NCBI RefSeq assembly: GCF_000759475.1
Contig: NZ_CP009454.1
Location: 2,294,001 to 2,358,000, forward strand
Direction of reading: 5' to 3'
DNA from: Pantoea rwandensis
GTDB taxonomy: Bacteria; Pseudomonadota; Gammaproteobacteria; Enterobacterales; Enterobacteriaceae
Length of the DNA stretch: 64,000 nucleotides
The stretch's first letter is position 1. Each line of letters begins with the position of its first letter. The notes below the pieces were generated by a model. The model was not told where the DNA came from and ran no database searches. It saw nothing but the letters and a program-made list of their open reading frames with translations. Positions 18,165-27,131 of the stretch are shown in pieces. Position numbers and translations under genes: made by a program.

Positions 18165-19445
18165 ATGAGCCATAAAAATGACGCGGCGCAGACGTCGCGT
18201 CGTCGTTTATTGCAGGGATTAGGCATGTTGGGCGGCGCGGCTGCCCTGAGTGGCGGCTGTCCGTTCCATACGGCAGCCGCGGCTGACAGCTTCTCTCCCG
18301 GCACGGTTGCACCCGATGCGCGCCAGCAGGCGCAACCCTTCTATGGCCCGCATCAGGCTGGCATTATCACCCCGCAGCAGGCTTCCATGATGCTGGTGGC
18401 TTTTGACGTCTTAGCCAGTGACAAAAGTGACCTCGAACGTTTGTTCCGTCTGCTCACAGAGCGCTTCGCTTTCCTGACCAAAGGAGGCGCCGCGCCAGTT
18501 GTCACCAACCCGCAGCTGCCGCCAATGGATTCCGGTATTCTTGGCGCTGATATCGCACCCGATAATCTCACCATGACCCTGTCCGTGGGCACCTCGTTGT
18601 TTGATGAGCGCTTTGGTTTAAGTGCACACAAACCGACGCAACTGCAAAGCATGACACGCTTCCCCAACGATTCGCTGGATGCCGATCAGTGTCACGGCGA
18701 TTTACTGCTGCAAATCTGCGCCAATACGCAAGACACGGTGATTCACGCACTGCGCGACATCATTAAGTACACGCCCGATCTGCTGGCCGTACGCTGGCGG
18801 CGTGATGGTTTTATTGCCGATCATGCCGCACGCAGCCATGGCAAGGAAACGCCGATCAATCTGCTGGGCTTCAAAGATGGCACCGCCAACCCTGATACGC
18901 ATAACCCTGCGCTCATGGATCAATTGCTATGGGTGACGGCGAATCAGCAGGAACCTGCCTGGACGCAGGGCGGGAGTTATCAGGCGGTGCGTATCATTCG
19001 TTTCCACGTTGAAATGTGGGATCGCACTCCGCTGGGTGAACAGCAAACCATATTCGGTCGTGAGAAACTTTCCGGTGCGCCGCTGGGCATGAAAGAAGAA
19101 CATGACGTGCCGGATTACAGTAAAGATCCGGATGGTGATGTCATCGCGCTGGATGCGCATATCCGTCTCGCCAACCCACGCACGCCGGAAACCGACAGCA
19201 GTTTAATGCTGCGCCGGGGTTACAGTTACTCCTCAGGGATTACCGGTTCGGGGCAGTTGGATATGGGACTCTTGTTCGTTTGCTATCAGCATGATTTAGC
19301 CAAAGGCTTTATCACGGTGCAAAAACGTCTCAATGGCGAAGCACTGGAAGAATATATTCGTCCGATTGGCGGCGGATACTTTTTCGTTTTGCCGGGCGTC
19401 CCTGACGAAAAACATTACCTTGGCCAGCCTTTACTGCAGGCCTGA
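18165..19445 (+). CDS. efeB: Deferrochelatase/DyP-type heme peroxidase EfeB
   Basis: A 426-residue DyP peroxidase (E. coli EfeB 423). The N terminus has a twin-arginine signal ([20 protein letters not shown]), so it is exported folded with heme. DyP hallmarks are visible: [10 protein letters not shown] (GXXDG distal Asp motif), and the proximal His in [12 protein letters not shown]. It oxidises ferrous iron or extracts iron from heme in the periplasm and is the last gene of efeUOB. A strong terminator follows. Confidence 0.95.
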   Translation: MSHKNDAAQTSRRRLLQGLGMLGGAAALSGGCPFHTAAAADSFSPGTVAPDARQQAQPFYGPHQAGIITPQQASMMLVAFDVLASDKSDLERLFRLLTERFAFLTKGGAAPVVTNPQLPPMDSGILGADIAPDNLTMTLSVGTSLFDERFGLSAHKPTQLQSMTRFPNDSLDADQCHGDLLLQICANTQDTVIHALRDIIKYTPDLLAVRWRRDGFIADHAARSHGKETPINLLGFKDGTANPDTHNPALMDQLLWVTANQQEPAWTQGGSYQAVRIIRFHVEMWDRTPLGEQQTIFGREKLSGAPLGMKEEHDVPDYSKDPDGDVIALDAHIRLANPRTPETDSSLMLRRGYSYSSGITGSGQLDMGLLFVCYQHDLAKGFITVQKRLNGEALEEYIRPIGGGYFFVLPGVPDEKHYLGQPLLQA

Positions 19446-19459
19446 TTAATAAACGCACC

Positions 19460-19497
19460 GCGCCAGCGCAGCGATAAGGTTGTGCTGGCGCTTTTTT
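19460..19497 (+). terminator. Intrinsic terminator after efeB
   Basis: An 11-bp stem (GCGCCAGCGCA with TGTGCTGGCGC, one G-T pair) and a run of six T. Confidence 0.92.
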
Positions 19498-20019
19498 CAC
19501 CGACCGTAAACTTTCCCCTGGTCGCTTCCACTTCCGAATGTTCTGAAAAAGTTCGGCGCGCGTCAAATAATCCATCCAACTGAAAAATAGAGATAATTTA
19601 ATTTAAGACGAAAATTCTCATGCTTCGCTTATCTCTTTTTCTTTGTCGTGACGTAAAAATACTGTTGCAAAGCATGGTTAATATGATGCACTTTACTCAT
19701 AAGCGTTGTCAGTTGTGTGGCTAAGTCCACTGGAGTTCGCGCATGACCCGGTCCTTCTATGGACAGTTAAATACACTTCAGCTAGCGCAGTACACTGCGG
19801 GGGATTTCTTCCCTCCAAAGTATCCTCTTCACTTTTCAATTATCGTTCCCGAACTATCGCCATTTCTTTACCGGTGCGCTTCAGCGCTTCGTCGTTGTTG
19901 CACACTACTCTCAATAGCCAGACCCGGCTTACAAGGAAGCCAAACAAACCTCTAAAGCGTTCAAGTCATCGCCGCGGGTGATCCGCCGCGATAAATGAAA
20001 CCAACTGTAAGGTGCCACT
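19498..20019. other. Long non-coding leader upstream of phoH
   Basis: Over 500 bases without a supported gene. An in-frame TAA at 20008-20010 excludes an N-terminal extension of PhoH like the one annotated in E. coli. A G+C-rich stretch with partial dyad (about 19970-19992) precedes the start codon. I could not find a convincing Pho box. Small frames here have no recognisable product or ribosome site. Confidence 0.5.
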
Positions 20020-20808
20020 ATGGGAAGACAGAAAGCAGTGATCAAAGCGCGTCGTGAAGCAAGAAGAGTCGTTCGTAGTGATTCTCGCAGTCACCGTCAG
20101 CGCGAAGAAGAATCGGTCACTTCGCTGGTGCAGATGGGTGGGTTGGACTCAATTGGCATGGCGCGTGATTCACGCGATCGTGGTCCGATTGAAGCCAGAA
20201 ATGAAGCTCAAGCGCACTATCTTAATGCCATAGAAACGAAACAGCTGATATTCGCCACCGGTGAAGCCGGTTGCGGTAAAACCTGGATTAGCGCAGCCAA
20301 AGCGGCTGAGGCCCTGATCAATAAGGATATCGAAAGGATTATTGTGACGCGCCCGGTTCTGCAGGCGGATGAAGACCTCGGTTTCCTTCCTGGGGATATT
20401 TCCGAGAAGTTCGCCCCGTATTTCCGACCGGTATACGACGTTCTGGTTAAACGTCTCGGCGCTTCCTTTATGCAGTACTGCCTGAGGCCTGAAATTGCCA
20501 AGGTAGAGATTGCGCCCTTCGCATATATGCGCGGACGTACGTTTGAGAATGCGGTAGTGATCCTTGATGAGGCACAAAACGTCACTGCGGCACAGATGAA
20601 GATGTTCCTGACACGCTTAGGCGAGAACGTGACGGTTATCGTCAACGGTGATATCACCCAGTGTGACTTGCCGTCCCACGTCAAATCTGGTCTGGCCGAT
20701 GCGCTGGCGCGTTTCGAAGAAGACGAGATGATTGGTGTGGTGCGTTTCGACAAAAACGACTGCGTCCGTTCGGCACTTTGCCAGCGCACGCTGCTGGCTT
20801 ACGGTTAA
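20020..20808 (+). CDS. phoH: PhoH family ATPase
   Basis: A 262-residue P-loop protein that matches E. coli PhoH from its internal MGRQKAVIKARREARR onward: Walker A GEAGCGKTW, IIVTRPVLQADEDLGFLPGD, VVILDEAQN and GDITQCDLP. PhoH is a putative RNA-linked ATPase/helicase-like protein of the phosphate regulon in E. coli; its exact role is unsettled. Here it follows efeB as in E. coli. It ends in a good terminator. Confidence 0.93.
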   Translation: MGRQKAVIKARREARRVVRSDSRSHRQREEESVTSLVQMGGLDSIGMARDSRDRGPIEARNEAQAHYLNAIETKQLIFATGEAGCGKTWISAAKAAEALINKDIERIIVTRPVLQADEDLGFLPGDISEKFAPYFRPVYDVLVKRLGASFMQYCLRPEIAKVEIAPFAYMRGRTFENAVVILDEAQNVTAAQMKMFLTRLGENVTVIVNGDITQCDLPSHVKSGLADALARFEEDEMIGVVRFDKNDCVRSALCQRTLLAYG

Positions 20809-20842
20809 CGATTGAGAAGTTGATTGAGAGTGTAGCGAAGCA

Positions 20843-20868
20843 AAACCCGGCGCAAGCCGGGTTTTTTT
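20843..20868 (+). terminator. Intrinsic terminator after phoH
   Basis: AAACCCGGC / GCCGGGTTT with a GCAA tetraloop and a T run. The next gene on the opposite strand ends 9 bases later. Confidence 0.93.
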
Positions 20869-20876
20869 ATGGCTGC

Positions 20877-21755
20877 TCAGCCAGGTTCATTGGCGCGTAT
20901 CAATAACTGCTGGGCAGGAAAATCGATCAGAACACGATGATGTTGTAAAAAATTAGTGCCTAATAAACCATCCGCCACCATTTTTGAATCAATATCATCC
21001 ACCAGGGTCGCCGCGATATTTATTTTCCCGGATGTGGCCTGTTTGATATTGATTTGCGTCGCCTGACAACCTTCATCATCCATTTCCGCTATGACTTCTT
21101 TGCAAGGAAATACGTTATCTGTTCTATTTAAACGTTTACTCCATAACATTGAGAGTGTTGCACCGGTATCCAGCAGCATATTAAAACTCTCATTATTTTT
21201 CATAACCTCAATGATTATGCCTTCATCTGTGATCGTTAAAGGCAGCGTTAACCATTGCTGGCGGTCGATAGTGAAATCGTCCAGCCGATTCGCCACGGTG
21301 AACAGGCGATGCGGGTAATCAATCATCAGGACCTTTTGCCGGAAAAGCCCCAATCCGATGACCATACTTTCCGGTCTTTTGCCGTCAGGCTGCAGCGTCA
21401 GCCCCCATGGGCTCAGGGAAACACCTTCAACGTTCTCAAAGCTCATGCCATTAACCGAGACATGGTGAAACATGAATTTATCATTCAGGAACACCTCGCC
21501 GGTCAGATCGGTGGTGCGCACTTTATCCTTTAACGGCTTTAGCCACGGCACCTGTCGTATAAACGCCGGATCAAAATGGAAAGCAAATGCAGAGCCGGTA
21601 TCCAGCATAAACTCGCCCTCCTGGCCGTTAATATTCAGCGTGACAATCGGTAATGCACTTTCATCTAATTTAAAGGGGATTTTAATGACTGCTTCAGCTA
21701 ATGATGTGAACGTCAGTATGAAGATAAAAACCCCATAATGCATGAATCCTTTCAT
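20877..21755 (-). CDS. Exported retropepsin-like aspartyl protease with two DTG motifs
   Basis: A 292-residue protein with a signal peptide (YGVFIFILTFTSLAEA). Two aspartyl-protease half-domains occur in tandem: FMLDTGSAFAF (Asp52) with a later VIGLGLF, and MLLDTGATLSML (Asp196) with GLLGTNFL. In retropepsins one DTG comes from each of two identical subunits, while pepsins carry both in one chain; this protein has the single-chain, two-lobe layout and should supply both catalytic Asp itself. It probably acts in the periplasm or envelope; the substrate is unknown. ATG 21755 has AGGA at suitable distance. It is transcribed alone, convergent with phoH. Confidence 0.75.
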   Translation of the reverse strand: MKGFMHYGVFIFILTFTSLAEAVIKIPFKLDESALPIVTLNINGQEGEFMLDTGSAFAFHFDPAFIRQVPWLKPLKDKVRTTDLTGEVFLNDKFMFHHVSVNGMSFENVEGVSLSPWGLTLQPDGKRPESMVIGLGLFRQKVLMIDYPHRLFTVANRLDDFTIDRQQWLTLPLTITDEGIIIEVMKNNESFNMLLDTGATLSMLWSKRLNRTDNVFPCKEVIAEMDDEGCQATQINIKQATSGKINIAATLVDDIDSKMVADGLLGTNFLQHHRVLIDFPAQQLLIRANEPG

Positions 21756-21844
21756 TTGTTTTTTCCTAAGTTGGTATTTACCTCAACCAGATATCTTCAG
21801 CGTCGGTATAAATAAAACGCGAAAGGTTTACGCCTCGTGTGGCT

Positions 21845-22858
21845 TTATGTTTTATCCAAAGATGTTTTATGCGCCATTTTGTGATCGAACACAGGAACAT
21901 CTTCGGAAAATCGTGCGGTGCGTGCATCCCGCTCATAACCTTGTGGTTCACAGAGCAGGTGATAAAGTTCTGGCCGTCTGCCGTGGATCCAGCGGCGCCC
22001 GGTAGACATCGCCAGTAACGAAAGGTCCAGATCGGCGCTCACCAGCGTATCTCTGAATGAAGTGGTTTCGTTGACGATGCGACCATAGGGATCAATTACC
22101 ATCGCATTGCCGGTGCGGATCTCACCGTTATCCAGTCCTACGCCATTACTGAACAGGATGAACAGTCCATTATCGTGTGCACGCGAGGGCAGCCAGCGCA
22201 TCAACCAGCCTCGCCCGCTGTCACCCATTAATGCGGCTTCCAGCGCTTCAGGGGCTTGCTGGCGGTTTTCCCAAAGGCTTACAGGGATGGGTTTCATGCC
22301 GAAGGGGCTGCGCGAGTGCGTGCCGCCCGTTTGATGTGGCGCAATCAAAATATCGGCACCCAGCAGGGCGGTGACGCGAACGTTATCGGTGAGGTTATTG
22401 TCCCAGCAGATAAGAATCGCTATTCGTACACCCCACGGCGTATCAAACACCGTAAATGCATTCCCCTGGGAAATGGATGGATGCTCGAAAGCGTGGATCT
22501 TACGATGTACATGGCGTTGACCATCAGGCATGCAAACCGCGTAAGCATTGTAGAGCTGGCCGTTTTGATGCTTTTCAATATAGCCCGCCCCGATCGCCAT
22601 CTGATAGCGCTCTGCCAGCGCCGCTATCCGTGCCAGTGACGGGCTGTCATCGCTGCGCTCGGCGAGGGCTGCCACTTCATCATGCGATAGCTGAGGCACA
22701 TGCCAGTAACCCGTGATACACATCTCAGGAAAAGCCAAAACCTGAGTATCTGTCTGAGCGGCCTGATCAATAAACTGTTCCATCAGCGCTAAGTTGTACT
22801 GCTTGTCTCCGGCGCGATGACAAAACTGTACGGTGGCAACACGAAGCTGTTTGTTCAT
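21845..22858 (-). CDS. Carbon-nitrogen hydrolase (nitrilase superfamily)
   Basis: A 337-residue enzyme with the Glu-Lys-Cys triad: Glu45 in AFPEMCITGYW, Lys120 in HRKIHAFE and Cys151 in ILICWDNN. These hydrolyse nitriles, amides or carbamoyl compounds in the cytoplasm. The start ATG 22858 gives MNKQLRVATVQFCHRAGD, a normal family N terminus; an open extension upstream to 22936 covers the divergent control region and is rejected. A LysR-type gene is divergent 95 bases away and probably regulates it. The substrate cannot be read from the sequence. Confidence 0.88.
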   Translation of the reverse strand: MNKQLRVATVQFCHRAGDKQYNLALMEQFIDQAAQTDTQVLAFPEMCITGYWHVPQLSHDEVAALAERSDDSPSLARIAALAERYQMAIGAGYIEKHQNGQLYNAYAVCMPDGQRHVHRKIHAFEHPSISQGNAFTVFDTPWGVRIAILICWDNNLTDNVRVTALLGADILIAPHQTGGTHSRSPFGMKPIPVSLWENRQQAPEALEAALMGDSGRGWLMRWLPSRAHDNGLFILFSNGVGLDNGEIRTGNAMVIDPYGRIVNETTSFRDTLVSADLDLSLLAMSTGRRWIHGRRPELYHLLCEPQGYERDARTARFSEDVPVFDHKMAHKTSLDKT

Positions 22859-22953
22859 GGTGGTTTCTCTCGTAGGGGGATGGCGTGCTATTTCACCAGA
22901 GAGAAATCCACCGTGTATAATCACAACTTCGCTCACTTCGATAACCGAATGGA

Positions 22954-23829
22954 ATGGATATTAAACTGCTCCGTGCCTTCGTTACGTTGGCTAAAACCCA
23001 TGCTTATCACACTGCTGCTGAACAGTTGTGCGTGACGCAACCCGCGCTAACGAAACAAATCCAAACGCTTGAGCACCTTGCGGGTGTCACGCTTTTCCAG
23101 CGCGGGCGGCATGGCGCCCGCCTCACTGTGGCGGGAGAGCAGTTTTTGTCCGGTGCGCGGGATATCGTGGAGCGTCATGCGCAGTTTTGTGCCTCGATAG
23201 CGGAACGGCAGCAGGGCCAGACGGGAACGTTGACCATTGGATTTGGTATCTCGTCCTTTCGCATGGCACCTGAAAGGGTAGCGGCGTTCCGCACTGCGTA
23301 TCCTGGCGTGCAGGTGTTATTAAACGACATGCCTTCTGCGGTGCAATGCCAGCAACTGATGGAAGGGCGACTGCAGATTGGATTTGTGCGCTTGCCGGTA
23401 ACCGAACCGTTGCAAAGTCTTGTGCTGGATGAGGAGCGCTTAGTGCTGGCGATCGCGGCAGACCAGCCTTCCGATCTGGCGGAAGCGAAGGTGTTTATTG
23501 AAACTCACCAACTGCTCCAGCTCTCACCCGATCGCGGCAATGGCTTAACGGCTCAGGCGCAGCGCTATCTGTGCGGGCAAGGTTTTCCGCCTTGTAGGGT
23601 TGCAGCCGCCGATGATATCCAGACATTGCTGGCACGAGTGGCGGCAGGGGATGGTGTCGCGTTATTGCCGGCGAGTGTGAAACACATCCTTCCTGCTGGC
23701 GTCAGGCTATTGCCGCTGGAGGGTGAACATACGCATTGGCAAACAGGTTTGGCCTGGAACGCACAGATCAAAGACCCACTCAGAGACAAGTTCCTGGCGA
23801 TGGTAATCGGGGATGGCCAGGTAAGTTAA
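22954..23829 (+). CDS. LysR-type transcriptional regulator
   Basis: A 291-residue LTTR: the winged helix-turn-helix at 1-60 (MDIKLLRAFVTLAKTHAYHT, CVTQPALTKQIQTLEHLAGV) and a substrate-binding domain (GTLTIGFGISSF onward). It is divergent from the nitrilase gene, the classic layout for an LTTR and its target. The effector is unknown, perhaps the nitrilase substrate or product. Confidence 0.92.
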   Translation: MDIKLLRAFVTLAKTHAYHTAAEQLCVTQPALTKQIQTLEHLAGVTLFQRGRHGARLTVAGEQFLSGARDIVERHAQFCASIAERQQGQTGTLTIGFGISSFRMAPERVAAFRTAYPGVQVLLNDMPSAVQCQQLMEGRLQIGFVRLPVTEPLQSLVLDEERLVLAIAADQPSDLAEAKVFIETHQLLQLSPDRGNGLTAQAQRYLCGQGFPPCRVAAADDIQTLLARVAAGDGVALLPASVKHILPAGVRLLPLEGEHTHWQTGLAWNAQIKDPLRDKFLAMVIGDGQVS

Positions 23830-23850
23830 TGATGTGGCTGATCTGAAGAC

Positions 23851-23879
23851 AAAAAAAAGCCTGAACTTTCGTTCAGGCT
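23851..23879 (-). terminator. Intrinsic terminator of tRNA-Ser
   Basis: On the minus strand a 9-bp stem (AGCCTGAAC / GTTCAGGCT) with a 4-base loop runs into eight U residues, 15 bases after the tRNA 3' end. Confidence 0.88.
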
Positions 23880-23893
23880 CTTCTTCAAAATGA

Positions 23894-23981
23894 TGGCGGT
23901 GAGAGGGGGATTCGAACCCCCGATACGTTGCCGTATACACACTTTCCAGGCGTGCTCCTTCAGCCACTCGGACATCTCACC
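23894..23981 (-). tRNA. tRNA-Ser (GGA anticodon)
   Basis: Reading the minus strand gives an 88-base class II tRNA: acceptor GGTGAGA paired with TCTCACC, D arm, anticodon loop CTGGAAA (anticodon complement at 23945-23947), a long variable arm, the GGTTCGAATCC T-arm and encoded CCA. It nearly equals E. coli serW/serX. It reads UCC and UCU. It is a single-gene transcript with its own terminator. Confidence 0.97.
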
Positions 23982-24123
23982 ACATTTTTTCTGCCAACCG
24001 CACTGGGTCAACGGGGCGCTACTATAGGGAGTTACCTGAAAACGGTCAAGCCCTATTTTCTCCTTTTGTTCTATCCGCTTAAGCTCTGTGCAGCTTGCTG
24101 CATCTCTCGCCGAACTGCGTGTT

Positions 24124-24185
24124 CTGTCATCAAATTATTCCTTCTCTGCCACAAAAGTGTCACCAGACTGTCGCAGACTTGTCTG
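24124..24185 (+). promoter_or_regulatory. Pho box array upstream of phoA
   Basis: PhoB half-sites repeat every 11 bases: GTGTCAC (24157-24163), CTGTCGC (24168-24174) and TTGTCTG (24179-24185). An additional CTGTCAT (24124-24130) is exactly three 11-base periods upstream. The enteric Pho box is two 7-base CTGTCAT-like words separated by four bases, so at least two overlapping boxes are present. They lie 42-103 bases before phoA. Confidence 0.82.
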
Positions 24186-24226
24186 CGGAAACATTTGGTT
24201 ATATTTACTGATAAGGATGCTTATAA

Positions 24227-25633
24227 ATGAAACACATACCTCTTTTCACGGTTTCTCTGCTGGCTTCACTCATCGCAACGTCAGCAGTGGCAGATTCAAC
24301 AACGTATAGCCGCGCCGCCACCGGTGATATCACCGAACACGGTGGCGCGCGCCGCCTCAGCAGCGACCAGACGGAAGCGCTGAAAGCCTCACTCATCAAT
24401 ACCACGGCCAAAAACGTCATCTTGTTGATCGGCGATGGCATGGGCGACTCGGAAATCACCGCCGCACGAAATCAGGCGATGGGCGCAGGTGGTTTTTTCC
24501 CAGGCATTGATGCGCTGCCGTTAACCGGCCAGTACACCCACTACTCGTTAGACAAGAAAACCCACAAACCGAACTACGTGACAGATTCCGCTGCCTCCGC
24601 TACCGCCTGGGCAACGGGCACCAAATCTTATAACGGTGCCATCGGCGTAGACGTCAATGGCAAGGATCAGGTCACCATTCTGGAGTTGGCGAAAGCTGCC
24701 GGCAAAGCCACTGGCAACGTCTCAACCGCAGAATTGCAGGATGCCACGCCCGCCGCTTTGATGGCGCATGTCACATCGCGTAAATGTTATGGCCCGGAGA
24801 AAACCAGCGAACTCTGTCCAACCAATGCGCTGGAGCAGGGCGGTAAAGGGTCGATCAGCGAGCAGATGCTGAAGACTCGTCCAGACGTCACGCTCGGCGG
24901 CGGGGCGAAATCGTTCACGGAAAGCGCCAAAGCTGGTGAGTATCAGGGAAAAACCCTGCGCGAGCAGGCTCAGGCGTTGGGCTTCCAGCTGGTCGATAAC
25001 CTGGATGGCATGAATGCCATCCAACAGGCCGACCAAAGCAAACCGGTACTGGGTCTGTTCTCCGACGGCAATATGCCGGTTCGTTGGCAAGGGCCAAAAG
25101 CCAGCTATCACGGCAACATTGATAAACCCGTAGTGACCTGCGAAGTGAATAAAGATCGCCCGGCATCAACACCGACACTGGCGCAGATGACCAAAAAGGC
25201 AATTGATTTGCTGAGCACCAATGAGAAAGGTTTCTTCCTGCAGGTGGAAGGCGCGTCGATTGATAAACAGGATCACGCAGCAAACCCATGTGGTCAGATT
25301 GGTGAAACCGTGGATCTGGATGAGGCCGTGCAGCAGGCGCTGGCCTTTGCACGCGAGCATGGCGATACCCTGGTGGTGGTGACGGCTGACCATGCGCACA
25401 GCAGCCAGATTATTGAAAATGGCAGCAAAGCGCCGGGCCTGACGCAGGCGGTGAACACCAAAGATGGTGCGGTCATGACCATCAGCTACGGTAACTCTGA
25501 AGAGGATTCTCAGGGGCATACCGGCACACAGTTGCGTATCGCGGCCTATGGTCCTTATGCGGCTAACGTGGTGGGCCTGACCGATCAGACGGACTTGTTC
25601 TTTACGCTGAAGGATGCAATGGGCATTAAGTAA
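24227..25633 (+). CDS. phoA: Alkaline phosphatase PhoA
   Basis: A 468-residue periplasmic phosphomonoesterase (E. coli PhoA 471). The signal peptide ([21 protein letters not shown]) is followed by [13 protein letters not shown] (metal Asp), the nucleophile Ser in [14 protein letters not shown], metal ligands in [15 protein letters not shown] and VTADHAHSS. It releases phosphate from organic monoesters under phosphate starvation via the Pho boxes upstream. Its terminator has been split by an IS element 38 bases after the stop. Confidence 0.97.
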   Translation: MKHIPLFTVSLLASLIATSAVADSTTYSRAATGDITEHGGARRLSSDQTEALKASLINTTAKNVILLIGDGMGDSEITAARNQAMGAGGFFPGIDALPLTGQYTHYSLDKKTHKPNYVTDSAASATAWATGTKSYNGAIGVDVNGKDQVTILELAKAAGKATGNVSTAELQDATPAALMAHVTSRKCYGPEKTSELCPTNALEQGGKGSISEQMLKTRPDVTLGGGAKSFTESAKAGEYQGKTLREQAQALGFQLVDNLDGMNAIQQADQSKPVLGLFSDGNMPVRWQGPKASYHGNIDKPVVTCEVNKDRPASTPTLAQMTKKAIDLLSTNEKGFFLQVEGASIDKQDHAANPCGQIGETVDLDEAVQQALAFAREHGDTLVVVTADHAHSSQIIENGSKAPGLTQAVNTKDGAVMTISYGNSEEDSQGHTGTQLRIAAYGPYAANVVGLTDQTDLFFTLKDAMGIK

Positions 25634-25683
25634 CTGCGCCCGTCAGCAACGAGAATCCCCGCATTAGCGGTAATGCTTGTCAG

Positions 25684-27000
25684 TTAAGATCTTAATGGAG
25701 GCCGCAACGGATAACGTTGCGGCTTCTTTTTTACCGCCCTTGGGTAATGCCGCACTCTTCTTTCCGGCAGCACCAGCCCTGGCGCCATCGCCATTACCTC
25801 TTCCATTATCCGCGGTATTTTTCCCGGTGAGATGCCCGGTAGCAGGCTCAGATGACTTCTCAGATACAGTGCGGACTGCTTAAAACTCATCTGATAAGGT
25901 TCCACACCTTTCAGGCTGTACGCCATCTGCGCCATCATGAACCTCAGAAGGTTATAGGCCAGGACCACGCCCCACAGCTCCTGACGCACAAGTTCTGGCT
26001 TTTTGCTTCTCAGCGTCAGCTCATTATTCAGCAGGTGTTGTTTCATCTCGCGGAACCCATGCTCTATTTCCCAGCGATGGCCGTATAAATCCACGACATC
26101 TGCTTTGGGATACCTCAGGGGATCGCACATGGATGTCAGGATTTGAACCGTTTTTCCGTTGAGTTCTTTGCTGATAAGCCTTGCCGTCAGCGTGTCCGCA
26201 GCTCCCTGCCATTTTTTCTTCGCCTGCGGCGACAGCTGTAATTCCACCAACGCCTGCCCGGCCCCTAAGCTACGGACTATACGGTACTGTGCTCCTTTGC
26301 GCAGCGGCAGCATCCAGTGTCTTTCCGTTCCCGCTGACTGCCAGGCGTGCAGCAGACCCAGCGCGTAAAAACCTTTATCAAAGAGGGTCAGAGAGTGGTC
26401 GGGGGTCTGTGGGATAAGCTGAGCGGCAAGATCGGCTTCGCCGGCAGCTGAGACGCTGTCGAACGCTGCTGCTGACAGCAGGTGACTGGTGACTTCCATC
26501 TGACAGACCATTCGCACCTGCGGCCACTCAGAGCACTTATTAATATTGGCCGTTCGCCCGAAGGCGGCATCATTCTCTGGTGTGTCAGGGGTACGCCATA
26601 CGGTGCCATCCACCGCCATCAGAGTCAGTCCGTTCCAGTGCGACAGCGGTGTCTTTTCAAACCACAGGCGCTGCGTTTTCTCAAACATTAACCGGATAAC
26701 ATCTTCTCCAAATCGCTGCCGGGCCTGCACAACCGCGCTGGGCGCAACAAAGGGCCTTTTCCCCGGCAGAAGGATATCCAGGTGTGAGACGAGCTGAGTC
26801 ATCGAATGGGAGCGAAAAAGTGCCATGCCCGTCACTGCCCAGACCATCATTTCCATCGACAACCTGCGCTTACGTAACGTTACTGTCCCGGTATCCGCGA
26901 GACACTCGTCAATAAGTTCAGGAGAAAGGAGATCAGAAAGCGTCGAGAACTCCTGAGGAGTAAAGTTATGAACAATATCGAGAGCCTGACTGAGAAGCAT
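25684..27000 (-). CDS. IS4-family transposase (copy 1)
   Basis: A 438-residue DDE transposase strongly resembling that of IS4: [51 protein letters not shown] (first Asp), [14 protein letters not shown] (second Asp) and the YREK-type signature [15 protein letters not shown] (Glu). It is intact. The ATG directly follows the U run of a hairpin whose stem includes the only weak ribosome-site-like GGA, so translation from read-through RNA should be poor. It differs from copy 2 at a few residues (for example V/I, A/V and IV/VI swaps). Confidence 0.96.
   Translation of the reverse strand: MLLSQALDIVHNFTPQEFSTLSDLLSPELIDECLADTGTVTLRKRRLSMEMMVWAVTGMALFRSHSMTQLVSHLDILLPGKRPFVAPSAVVQARQRFGEDVIRLMFEKTQRLWFEKTPLSHWNGLTLMAVDGTVWRTPDTPENDAAFGRTANINKCSEWPQVRMVCQMEVTSHLLSAAAFDSVSAAGEADLAAQLIPQTPDHSLTLFDKGFYALGLLHAWQSAGTERHWMLPLRKGAQYRIVRSLGAGQALVELQLSPQAKKKWQGAADTLTARLISKELNGKTVQILTSMCDPLRYPKADVVDLYGHRWEIEHGFREMKQHLLNNELTLRSKKPELVRQELWGVVLAYNLLRFMMAQMAYSLKGVEPYQMSFKQSALYLRSHLSLLPGISPGKIPRIMEEVMAMAPGLVLPERRVRHYPRAVKKKPQRYPLRPPLRS
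25701..25732 (+). terminator. IS-borne terminator facing inward from the left end (copy 1)
   Basis: GCCGCAACG (25701-25709) pairs with CGTTGCGGC (25715-25723), then TTCTTTTTT. It is read by transcripts entering the IS from phoA, blocks antisense transcription of the transposase and substitutes for the disrupted phoA terminator. Confidence 0.88.
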
Positions 27001-27034
27001 AAAAAAATCCGTAATCCCTGAGAGATTACGGATT
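27001..27034 (-). terminator. IS-borne hairpin terminator directly upstream of the transposase start (copy 1)
   Basis: On the minus strand an 11-bp stem (AATCCGTAATC / GATTACGGATT) with a 7-base loop is followed by seven U and then the transposase AUG. It can stop outside transcription and also occludes the initiation region, as known for IS10 and IS50 leaders. Confidence 0.85.
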
Positions 27035-27131
27035 CTTGCAGAACTGTTGGATCGTTCAACCGATCATTTTTGTCTTAACTGATCGGCATTACGCATTAGC
27101 GGGGATTTTTTTAGTTGAGGAGGAGGGCGAA

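Larger units (their letters stand above)
25671..27091 (-). mobile_element. IS4-family insertion sequence, copy 1 (1421 bp)
   Basis: Ends are TAATGCTTGTCAGTTAAGA on the left and TAATGCCGATCAGTTAAGA on the right (reverse strand), like the ends of IS4. An exact 11-bp target duplication CGCATTAGCGG flanks it (25660-25670 and 27092-27102). Removing the IS and one duplicate restores AATCCCCGC-ATTA-GCGGGGATT plus a T run: the phoA terminator, with the duplication centred on its loop. Three GATC (Dam) sites lie within 42 bases of the right end (27050, 27062, 27081). The element carries one gene and two inward-facing hairpin terminators. The other copy is at 50030-51450, same orientation. Confidence 0.97.

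Noticed and set aside
19690-19730. Pho box upstream of phoH
   Set aside because: Only isolated TTGTCAG-like words; the second half-site at 11-base spacing does not match.
19706-19981. Small plus-strand frames in the phoH leader
   Set aside because: Two overlapping frames with no recognisable product, no ribosome site and composition like non-coding DNA.
22859-22936. N-terminal extension of the nitrilase
   Set aside because: It would overlap the divergent LysR control region and adds residues absent from the family.
25677-26797. Plus-strand frames inside the IS copies (also at 50036-51144)
   Set aside because: They are antisense shadows of the transposase and occur identically in both copies for that reason.
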